This document shows positions 1 through 5,411 of a DNA stretch of 9,580 nucleotides, in pieces (positions within the stretch are counted from its first letter, which is position 1; the number at the start of each line of letters is the position of its first letter). Made by a program: the position numbers and the translations under genes. Source of the DNA: Alphaproteobacteria bacterium (GTDB lineage Bacteria > Pseudomonadota > Alphaproteobacteria > Rhizobiales > Aestuariivirgaceae); assembly GCA_024639035.1 (NCBI GenBank), contig JAHEJE010000090.1, forward strand, positions 1 to 9,580, given 5' to 3'. The notes under the pieces are model-generated. The model ran no database searches, was not told where the DNA came from, and saw only the letters and a program-made list of their open reading frames with translations.

Positions 1-238
1 CCTGCGAGCGCCGGTACTCCGGCACCCGGGTAATGTCGCGGCCATTGAACAGGACGCGGCCGCTGTCCGGTTGCAGACTGCCGGACAGTTGCGAGATCAA
101 TGTCGTTTTGCCGGCGCCGTTCGGGCCGATCACCGCATGGGTCTCGTTGCGGCTGACGTCGAGATTGACATGCCGGGTGGCGAAGATGCCGCCAAAGCTC
201 TTGTTGAGATCCTCGACCTTCAGGACAGTCTCACCCAC
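1..238 (-). CDS. livG: LivG-type ABC transporter ATP-binding protein, 5' part only
   Basis: Only the first 79 codons are in the window; the gene runs off the left edge. The translation begins (V/M)GETVLKVEDLNKSFGG and contains a Walker A P-loop, GPNGAGKTT, around residues 40-48. This is the typical N-terminal ATP-binding half of a LivG/BraF-type ATPase, which powers import through the LivHM permeases on the cytoplasmic face of the membrane. The chosen start is GTG at 236-238. No in-frame ATG lies nearby, and a GGAGGA Shine-Dalgarno at 247-252 sits 8 nt upstream. The start overlaps the end of the LivM gene by 8 bp, which indicates translational coupling. The Walker B, signature and switch regions, and any livF partner, lie outside the window. 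The family assignment is firm; the substrate is inferred only from neighbouring genes. Confidence 0.9.
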   Translation of the reverse strand, partial: MGETVLKVEDLNKSFGGIFATRHVNLDVSRNETHAVIGPNGAGKTTLISQLSGSLQPDSGRVLFNGRDITRVPEYRRSQ

Positions 239-1241
239 GCCAGCGCTCCTCCAGCGACCGCACCATGCCCATGATCCCGCCGCGGAAGAACAGCACGGTC
301 AGGACCAGCAGAACGCCGAACGGCAGATGCCAATAGATGGTGAAGTGCTTCAGCACCTCCTCCAGCACGATGAACGAAATCGCCCCGGCGACCGGGCCGG
401 CCAGCGTGCCGGCACCGCCAAGGATGACCATGAACATCAGCTCGCCGGAGCGGGTCCAGTCGATCATTTCAGGCGAGATGAAGGTAGTGAAGTTGCCGAG
501 CAGGGCCCCGGCAAGACCGCACATGGCGCCGGAGATGACATAGGCCGTGAGCCTGTAGACATAGGTGTTGAAGCCGACCGCCTTCATCCGCGCGTCATTG
601 CCCATCGCGCCGCGAATGACCATGCCGAAGCGCGAGTTGACGAGCCGGTGGACGAGATAGACCGCGGCCAGCAATACGCCGTAGCAGACGAAATACAAAC
701 TCAACGGATCGCCAAGGTCGACGCCGGGGAATTCGGACGGCGTGTCGATCACCAGCCCATCGTCACCGCCGTAGGTTTCCATGGAGACAAACAGGAAGAA
801 CGCCATTTGCGAAAACGCCATGGTGATCATGATGAAATACACACCTTTGGTGCGCAGTGACAACGCGCCGGTGACCAGAGCGAACAGCGCCGACACCGCG
901 ACCGCCAGCAGGATGTGGAAGAAACCGCTGTATGAGGCGACCAGGTCCCAGTCGCCATAGGTCTCGTGGTGCACCGGGATGCCCACCGCATAGGCGCCGA
1001 TGCCGATATAGGCCGCATGCCCGAACGAGACCATGCCGCCATATCCGAGGATCAGGTTGAGGCTGACCGCGGCGATGGCCAGGCACACCAGCCGCGTGGC
1101 AACGGTGAGATAGAATTCCTGCCCGGCAGCCTGCAGCAGCGGCGGGATGACGGCGAGCGCAACCAGGACGCCGAGCGTGGCAAGCGCGGTCAGCGGTATT
1201 CCGGCTTGGCGGCTGCTGCCGGTACTGCGCGAAACGGCCAT
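231..1241 (-). CDS. livM: Branched-chain amino acid-type ABC transporter permease, LivM family
   Basis: This 336-aa inner-membrane protein forms half of the translocation channel of a LivHMGF-type importer. It is strongly hydrophobic, with roughly nine to ten membrane segments. It carries the LivM hallmark GYGGMVSFGHAAYIGIGAYA at about residues 66-85. A second conserved stretch, AVGFNTYVYRL...GAMCGLAGALLG (about 221-248), is the cytoplasmic loop and helix that contacts the ATPase. The length is normal for the family. The ATG lies 2 nt after the LivH stop codon, and the 3' end overlaps the ATPase gene, so the three are one transcription unit. Permeases of this family also carry aromatic acids, amides and other compounds. 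The adjacent gentisate-pathway genes suggest an aromatic acid here, which is inference. Confidence 0.93.
   Translation of the reverse strand: MAVSRSTGSSRQAGIPLTALATLGVLVALAVIPPLLQAAGQEFYLTVATRLVCLAIAAVSLNLILGYGGMVSFGHAAYIGIGAYAVGIPVHHETYGDWDLVASYSGFFHILLAVAVSALFALVTGALSLRTKGVYFIMITMAFSQMAFFLFVSMETYGGDDGLVIDTPSEFPGVDLGDPLSLYFVCYGVLLAAVYLVHRLVNSRFGMVIRGAMGNDARMKAVGFNTYVYRLTAYVISGAMCGLAGALLGNFTTFISPEMIDWTRSGELMFMVILGGAGTLAGPVAGAISFIVLEEVLKHFTIYWHLPFGVLLVLTVLFFRGGIMGMVRSLEERWRG
247..252 (-). promoter_or_regulatory. Ribosome binding site that decides the livG GTG start
   Basis: GGAGGA on the minus strand, inside the last codons of the LivM gene and 8 nt before GTG 236-238. It supports the non-ATG start of the ATPase gene and coupled translation across the livM/livG overlap. 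Confidence 0.6.
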
Positions 1242-1243
1242 CG

Positions 1244-2167
1244 TCAGCGAACCTTCGGCGGGAACAGCCCTTGCGGGCGGAAGGTCAGGACGACGGCCAT
1301 CAGGATGTAGATCAGCATGGCCGAGACCGCCGGGGCGGCCGTCTCCGCTGCTGCCGCCGACATCACGGCCTTGAACAGATCGTCGATGTATGACCGGCCC
1401 AGGGTGTCGATCAGCCCGATCAGCATCGCCGCCAAAAAGGCGCCTCTCATCGATCCGATGCCGCCGACGATGATGACCACGAAAGCCGTGATGATGATCT
1501 CGTTGCCCATGCCGATCGAGGCCTCGGTGATCGGCGCGATCAGCATTCCGGCCAGACCGGCCAGCACCGCGCCGAGCGCGAACACCAGGGCAAACAGGGT
1601 CTGTATGTCGATGCCCAGCGCCGAGACCATGGTCCGGTTCGACGCCCCGGCCCGGATCAGCATTCCAAGGCGCGTGTGGTTGACCAGGCCGTAGAGCCCG
1701 CCGGCCACCAGCAACCCGCCGACGATGATGACCAGCCTGAACGTGGGAAACACGATGCCGGCCGCCAGTTCGACCTGGCCATCGAGAAAACCGGGCAGCG
1801 GCACTGCAATGCCCTCAGCCCCCCAGATCAGGTGCGCCAGGGTGTCGAATATAAGAATCAGCCCGAACGTTGCCAGCACATGATCGAGATGATTGCGCGT
1901 GTACAGGTGGCGAATGACGCCGCGTTCGAGTGCATAGCCCACCAGGCCCGTCAGCGGCAGGGCGAGCACGACGCCCCAAACGAACGATCCTGTTGCAAAC
2001 GTCAGGCTCGCGCAGATGAACGCGCCGACCATGTAAAGCGAGGCATGGGCGAGATTGACCAGATCCATGATGCCGAAGGTCAACGTCAGGCCGGAAGCCA
2101 GCAGGAACAGCAGGATGCCGAGCTGCAGGCCGTTCAGGCATTGTATGACAAGCAGTGTGAGATCCAT
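1244..2167 (-). CDS. livH: Branched-chain amino acid-type ABC transporter permease, LivH family
   Basis: A 307-aa polytopic inner-membrane protein, the LivH partner of the downstream LivM. The family signature GLTLTFGIMDLVNLAHASLY is at about residues 26-45. It is followed by alternating hydrophobic helices and the ATPase-coupling region ASNRTMVSALGIDIQ...GAVLAGLAGMLIAPI (about 175-212). The C-terminus ends FRPQGLFPPKVR, a common ending in this family (RPQGLFG-like). The start is ATG 2165-2167, with only a weak GGTGA upstream. The gene lies 111 bp after the binding-protein gene, and that gap contains two stem-loops that could lower permease expression relative to the binding protein. The stop codon lies 2 nt before the LivM start. 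Family assignment is firm; the substrate is not shown by sequence. Confidence 0.93.
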   Translation of the reverse strand: MDLTLLVIQCLNGLQLGILLFLLASGLTLTFGIMDLVNLAHASLYMVGAFICASLTFATGSFVWGVVLALPLTGLVGYALERGVIRHLYTRNHLDHVLATFGLILIFDTLAHLIWGAEGIAVPLPGFLDGQVELAAGIVFPTFRLVIIVGGLLVAGGLYGLVNHTRLGMLIRAGASNRTMVSALGIDIQTLFALVFALGAVLAGLAGMLIAPITEASIGMGNEIIITAFVVIIVGGIGSMRGAFLAAMLIGLIDTLGRSYIDDLFKAVMSAAAAETAAPAVSAMLIYILMAVVLTFRPQGLFPPKVR

Positions 2168-2187
2168 GCTTCAGTTCACCCAAGGCT

Positions 2188-2208
2188 CGAGGCAACGCAA
2201 CAGCCTCG
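2188..2208 (-). other. Stem-loop in the binding protein/livH gap
   Basis: A 6-bp perfect inverted repeat, CGAGGC/GCCTCG, with a 9-nt loop, 20 bp upstream of the livH start. No U-run follows, so it is not a classic Rho-independent terminator. It could act with the neighbouring hairpin at 2238-2256 in mRNA stability or partial attenuation. Confidence 0.35.
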
Positions 2209-2237
2209 CCCGACTCCAAAGACACGATGTTGCATTG

Positions 2238-2256
2238 AGGGGCAAGGCCTGCCCCT
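2238..2256 (-). other. Stem-loop downstream of the first substrate-binding protein gene
   Basis: A 7-bp perfect inverted repeat, AGGGGCA/TGCCCCT, with a 5-nt loop. It starts 22 nt past the binding-protein stop codon. There is no poly-U tract. Hairpins at this position commonly protect the 3' end of an abundant binding-protein mRNA while letting some transcription continue into the permease genes. That role is inferred; only the inverted repeat is seen. Confidence 0.45.
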
Positions 2257-2278
2257 GCAGCTCGCACAAAGAATTGCG

Positions 2279-3463
2279 TTATTGCATGGAACACTCACCG
2301 GCGTAGGGATCCTGGTGGTTCTCATAGACCGTCGAGACGACCTTCGTCGTCCAGACCCCGTCTGCGTCCTTGACCACCTCGCGCAGGTAGAAATTCTGAA
2401 CCGGCATGTGGTTGTTGCCATAGGTGAACTTGCCGCGCACCGAGGGGAAGTCGGCCTTCTTCATCGCCGCGCGCATGCCGTCCATGTTGGTCAGGTCGCC
2501 GCCGACCGCTTCGACGGCGGACTTGATCAGGTAGATTGTGTCATAGGACTGGGCGGCATAGAACGACGGATAGCGGCCGTACTTTTCCTTGAACGCCAAC
2601 ACGAACTTCTTGTTCTGCTCATTGTCGAGGTCGGGCGCCCAGAACTGCGTCATTTGCGATCCGAGCACGCCGTCCATGTTGGCCGCCTGAAATTTCGGCA
2701 GCGAGATCGAGTCCACGGTGAACACCGAGTACAGTGGAACCTTGCCCTGCAGGCCGGCCTGCTGATACTGCTTGACGAACGCGCCCCCGGCCTTGCCGGG
2801 ATAGAAGACAAAAATGCCCTCGGCACCGGACGCCTTGGCCTTGGCCAGTTCGGCTGAGAAATCAAGCTGGGCATCCTTGCCCCACTTGGTGAAATCCTTG
2901 CCCTTGATCTCGCCCTTGAACGTGCGTTCGACGCCGGCGACCATGTTCTTACCGGCCGCATAGTTGGGCGCCATGATGTAGATCGAGTTCACACCCTGCT
3001 GGTTGAGCACTTCGCCCATCGCCATCGGCGTCTGGTCGTTCTGCCACGATGTCGAAAAGAAGTTCTCGTGACATAGCTTGCCAGCGATCGGCGACGGCCC
3101 GGCGTTCGACGAGATCAGGAACTTGCCCGCATCCAGCGCCGACTTGCGCGATGCCAGCAGCACATGGCTCCAGATAAAGCCGGCCACGAAAGTGACATCG
3201 TCCTGTTGCACCAGCTTGTCGGTCGCCTGCTTGCCGGTTTCCGGCTTGAACCCGTCATCCTCGAAAATGACATTGACATCAAGATCGCCCATCTTGCCGC
3301 CGATATGTTCGACGGCCAGGTTGACGGCATCCTGCATGTCCTTTCCGATGACGCCGGCAGGTGTCGTCAACGTGGTGACGAATCCGACCTTGACTTCCGC
3401 TGCGCCGGCCGGTGCAACCAGCATGGCCGCAAGCGCGGCGCCCGCCAAAAGTGTCTTCAGCAT
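2279..3463 (-). CDS. Periplasmic substrate-binding protein of a Liv-type ABC importer (copy 1)
   Basis: A 394-aa type I periplasmic binding protein of the LivJ/LivK-like (Peripla_BP_6) group. It delivers a ligand to the LivHM permeases encoded directly downstream. Residues 1-21 form a Sec signal peptide (hydrophobic core, then PAGA-A cleavage), with no lipobox. The mature protein begins EVKVGFVTTLTTPAGVIGK, with the first beta strand and ligand-binding loop; other conserved blocks are EDDGFKPE (about 68-75), WSHVLLASRK (98-107), NFFSTSWQND (134-143) and YPSFYAAQSYD. Its only two cysteines, C131 and C391, are kept in the paralogue and may pair. ATG 3461-3463 has a strong GAGGGAGGA ribosome binding site about 8 nt upstream. 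Binding proteins of this subgroup are often found with aromatic-acid catabolism genes; with the nearby gentisate genes, an aromatic acid is the likely ligand (inference). Residues 174-229 are identical to the second copy at 5412-6596. Confidence 0.92.
   Translation of the reverse strand: MLKTLLAGAALAAMLVAPAGAAEVKVGFVTTLTTPAGVIGKDMQDAVNLAVEHIGGKMGDLDVNVIFEDDGFKPETGKQATDKLVQQDDVTFVAGFIWSHVLLASRKSALDAGKFLISSNAGPSPIAGKLCHENFFSTSWQNDQTPMAMGEVLNQQGVNSIYIMAPNYAAGKNMVAGVERTFKGEIKGKDFTKWGKDAQLDFSAELAKAKASGAEGIFVFYPGKAGGAFVKQYQQAGLQGKVPLYSVFTVDSISLPKFQAANMDGVLGSQMTQFWAPDLDNEQNKKFVLAFKEKYGRYPSFYAAQSYDTIYLIKSAVEAVGGDLTNMDGMRAAMKKADFPSVRGKFTYGNNHMPVQNFYLREVVKDADGVWTTKVVSTVYENHQDPYAGECSMQ
2829..2920 (-). 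repeat. Near-identical direct repeat within binding protein copy 1
   Basis: These 92 bases match 5959-6050 with only three differences by hand alignment (at 2864, 2894 and 2912), all silent. The stretch encodes about residues F182-S212. The flanking parts of the two genes are much more divergent. The spacing between copies is 3,130 bp in the same orientation. Confidence 0.8.
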
Positions 3464-3496
3464 CAGTATTATCCTCCCTCGGCTTTTGTTGCGGCG

Positions 3497-3525
3497 ATCT
3501 TAGGGGCTTTCGGGGTGTTTATCAA
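3497..3525 (-). promoter_or_regulatory. Candidate sigma-70 promoter of the transporter operon
   Basis: On the minus strand, TTGATA (3520-3525) and TAAGAT (3497-3502) are separated by exactly 17 bp. They match the -35 consensus at 5 of 6 positions and the -10 at 4 of 6. Transcription would start near 3490, about 27 nt before the binding-protein ATG, leaving room for its GAGGGAGGA ribosome binding site. The region just upstream is distinctly AT-rich compared with the rest of the window. Confidence 0.4.
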
Positions 3526-3534
3526 TTATTTTAG

Positions 3535-3543
3535 ACTTAAAGT
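3535..3543. promoter_or_regulatory. Short AT-rich palindrome in the divergent spacer
   Basis: ACTT-A-AAGT, a perfect 9-bp palindrome with one central base. It lies about 10 bp upstream of the candidate -35 box of the transporter promoter, inside the AT-rich block 3516-3550. It could be part of an operator shared by the transporter operon and the cupin gene. It is short enough to occur by chance. Confidence 0.2.
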
Positions 3544-3562
3544 ATTTTTCATCGCGGCCACC

Positions 3563-3591
3563 TTGCACACCGCCCCGGCAGATGGAATGAT
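3563..3591 (+). promoter_or_regulatory. Weak candidate promoter of the cupin gene
   Basis: TTGCAC (3563-3568) and AATGAT (3586-3591) on the plus strand are 17 bp apart; each hexamer fits its consensus only partly. It would place a start site near 3598, about 47 nt before the cupin ATG. The position is plausible but the match is weak. Confidence 0.22.
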
Positions 3592-3629
3592 CGGTGCAAT
3601 CGGGGTCCAGACCATATCCAACCAACAGT

Positions 3630-3636
3630 GAGGGAG
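3630..3636 (+). promoter_or_regulatory. Ribosome binding site fixing the cupin start
   Basis: GAGGGAG, 8 nt before ATG 3645-3647. The surrounding leader GAGGGAGCAAG is the same 11-mer found before the second binding-protein gene (6600-6610, minus). It argues for the start at 3645 rather than the upstream in-frame ATG at 3594, which has no comparable signal. Confidence 0.6.
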
Positions 3637-3644
3637 CAAGCAAC

Positions 3645-4094
3645 ATGGATGCGATGACCGCCGGGGTTACCGGCAACAACGAAGGCATCGACGGCATCAC
3701 CTGGAACATACTCGGACAGACCTACGTCCCCAAACAGGTTTGCGAAACGTCGTTCTCCTGGCACGCGACGTTTCCGCCCGGCACCTTCGTTCCCCCGCAC
3801 ATACATCCCGATCAGGACGAGTTCATCTATGTGCTCGACGGCCGCTTCGATTTGTTTCTCGATGGTGCGGATGCCGCCGCCGGTTCGGGCGACTTGATCC
3901 GCTTGCCGCAGGGTATCGCGCACGGCATCTTCAACAAATCCGATGCACCGGTGACCTGTGTGTTCTGGGTCTCTCCGACCCGGCAGCTGTGGAACCTGTT
4001 CCACAAGATCAACAACGTCGCCGACCCGGCCGAGGTTGTTCGGCTGGCAGGCGAGCACAACATCCACTTCCTGCCGCCGCCCGAAGCCAACTGA
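3645..4094 (+). CDS. Single-domain cupin protein
   Basis: A 149-aa soluble protein, one double-stranded beta-helix (cupin_2-like) domain, and the only plus-strand gene here. Cupin motif 1 fits the G-x5-H-x-H-x4-E-x6-G pattern exactly, from G46 with H52, H54, E59 and G66. Motif 2 fits G-x5-P-x-G-x2-H-x3-N from G82 with P88, G90, H93 and N97. All four usual metal ligands (two His, Glu, His) are therefore present, so a metal-dependent dioxygenase, isomerase or ligand sensor is possible. No signal peptide or DNA-binding domain is seen. It diverges from the transporter operon and converges on the flavin monooxygenase gene at 4099, with 4 bp between stops and no room for a terminator. The specific reaction is not recognisable. 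It is too short to be a gentisate dioxygenase, which is a bicupin. Confidence 0.85.
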   Translation: MDAMTAGVTGNNEGIDGITWNILGQTYVPKQVCETSFSWHATFPPGTFVPPHIHPDQDEFIYVLDGRFDLFLDGADAAAGSGDLIRLPQGIAHGIFNKSDAPVTCVFWVSPTRQLWNLFHKINNVADPAEVVRLAGEHNIHFLPPPEAN

Positions 4095-4098
4095 TCGC

Positions 4099-5346
4099 CT
4101 ATCGCGGTGTGTTGATGTCGGTCTTGTCGAAGCCGGCAAGCTGCGAATAGCCGTACACGATCGCCTCGAGCTCGGCCCGGCTGGCGACCTCGTCGAGATT
4201 GGCAAAGCCCTCCGGCGCCCGCTGGTTGACCAGGTCGATCACCCGCTCGGGCCCGCCCTGGCGGTTGGTGCGGACAATATCGGCGGTCGCCTTCAACCGG
4301 TCATCCTCATAGGATTTCAGTGCATCGGCTATGCTTGCAGTCGATGCCAGATGGTCTGCCAGATTGCGCCCATCGAGCACGGCTTGCGATGCGCCGTTCG
4401 ATCCGACCGGATACATCGGATGCGCTGCATCGCCGAGCAGCGTGACGCGGCCGAAGGTCCAGGCCGGCACCGGATCGCGGTCGCACATCGGGTACTCGTA
4501 AAACGTGCCGGTGGCTTCGATCAGGGCAAGCGGGTCCAGTACATCGAGTGAGAAGGCGCCCCTGACGAATGGCAGCAGTTCATCGAGCCGGCCCTCGCGG
4601 CTCCAGTCCTCGCGTCGCGGCGGTGGGTCTTTGGCGTCGGCGATCTTCGCTGCCACCGCCCAGTTCATCAGCACCTTGTCAGGATCTGAGGTTTCGTTGG
4701 AAATCGGGTAGAGCACCAGCTTTGCGTCCATCCCGCCGGCGATGACCATCGATCGGCCGGTCAGGAACGGCGGCCATTCCACCGCGCCGCGCCACAGCAT
4801 GATGCCGTTCCAGGTCGGTGCGCCTTCGTCCGGGTAGAATGACGCCCTGATCCGTGAGTGAATGCCGTCTGCTCCGACCAGCACACTGCCCGGTCTGTCA
4901 ACGGTGCTCCCATCGCTCAGCCTGAAGGTCGCTGTTACACCATTGTCGTCCTGCAGAAAGCTCACAAGCTCATGCCCGGTGTGCACCTTGTCCGGCCCCA
5001 GCCGTTCCAGCACCGCGCGGTGCAGAACGCCTTGCAGCTTGCCGCGGTGGATCGAGAATTGCGGATACTCGAGCCCGGCATCGGTGCCGCGCAGATCGCG
5101 CCAGATCTCCTGGCCGAAGCGGTTCTGGTAGATCAGTTCGTAGGTCCGGATGGCCACCGCATCGAGCGCATCCAGCAGCCCCAGCGCTGCCAGTTCCTTT
5201 ATCGCATGCGGCAGGGTGTTGATGCCGACACCCAGCTCGCGGATGTCGGAGGATCGCTCAAAGACCTCGCAGTCGATACCCTTGTGATGAAGGCTGAGGG
5301 CGGTGGCGAGGCCGCCGATGCCGCCGCCCGCAATGAGAATGGTCAT
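4099..5346 (-). CDS. Class A FAD-dependent aromatic monooxygenase, substrate unknown
   Basis: A complete 415-aa flavoprotein of the para-hydroxybenzoate-hydroxylase fold (FAD_binding_3 group). It would use NAD(P)H and O2 to hydroxylate an aromatic or heterocyclic ring. The N-terminal dinucleotide fold has GGGIGG at residues 7-12 and the ribose-binding acid E30 in EVFER. The DG motif is LVGADGIHSR (D160-G161). The GD motif is RVTLLGDAAHPM (G305-D306), followed by YPVGSNGASQAVLDG. That last stretch and the long insert around residues 215-265 resemble PhzS-like flavin-dependent oxidoreductases more than the 3-hydroxybenzoate hydroxylase at 8477, so it is not a simple duplicate of it. It follows the second binding-protein gene with 65 bp between them, a gap filled by a strong stem-loop. 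ATG 5344-5346 has only a weak ribosome binding site. It probably widens the range of aromatics fed into the gentisate route (inference). Confidence 0.88.
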   Translation of the reverse strand: MTILIAGGGIGGLATALSLHHKGIDCEVFERSSDIRELGVGINTLPHAIKELAALGLLDALDAVAIRTYELIYQNRFGQEIWRDLRGTDAGLEYPQFSIHRGKLQGVLHRAVLERLGPDKVHTGHELVSFLQDDNGVTATFRLSDGSTVDRPGSVLVGADGIHSRIRASFYPDEGAPTWNGIMLWRGAVEWPPFLTGRSMVIAGGMDAKLVLYPISNETSDPDKVLMNWAVAAKIADAKDPPPRREDWSREGRLDELLPFVRGAFSLDVLDPLALIEATGTFYEYPMCDRDPVPAWTFGRVTLLGDAAHPMYPVGSNGASQAVLDGRNLADHLASTASIADALKSYEDDRLKATADIVRTNRQGGPERVIDLVNQRAPEGFANLDEVASRAELEAIVYGYSQLAGFDKTDINTPR

Positions 5347-5375
5347 GGCCGCTGCTCTGGATCAGGCTGAAATGG

Positions 5376-5403
5376 CCGGGCCGGCCGGTGGTTGCCGGCC
5401 CGG
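5376..5403 (-). terminator. Strong GC-rich stem-loop, possible partial terminator or mRNA-stability hairpin
   Basis: A perfect 10-bp inverted repeat, CCGGGCCGGC / GCCGGCCCGG, with an 8-nt loop. It starts 8 nt after the second binding-protein stop codon. Reading on the minus strand, only a three-base T stretch (CATTTC) follows, so it is not a full intrinsic terminator. It most likely separates high expression of the binding protein from lower expression of the monooxygenase downstream. Confidence 0.5.
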
Positions 5404-5411
5404 ATGCCTGG

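Noticed and set aside
33..860. A 275-codon plus-strand open frame opposite livG and livM
   Set aside because: The opposite strand encodes an unmistakable Walker A motif and LivM signature; this frame has no recognisable motif.
1676..2857. A 393-codon plus-strand open frame opposite livH and binding protein copy 1
   Set aside because: It crosses two real genes and their gap, and its composition is that of a reverse-complement shadow (Arg/Gln/His-rich, no domains).
3500..3709. A 69-codon minus-strand frame in the divergent spacer, possibly a leader peptide
   Set aside because: It overlaps the cupin start and the candidate promoters and resembles no known leader peptide.
3549..4205. A 218-codon minus-strand open frame opposite the cupin
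   Set aside because: The plus strand encodes perfect cupin motifs with a good ribosome binding site. The minus frame is Arg/Ser-rich and overlaps the end of the monooxygenase gene.
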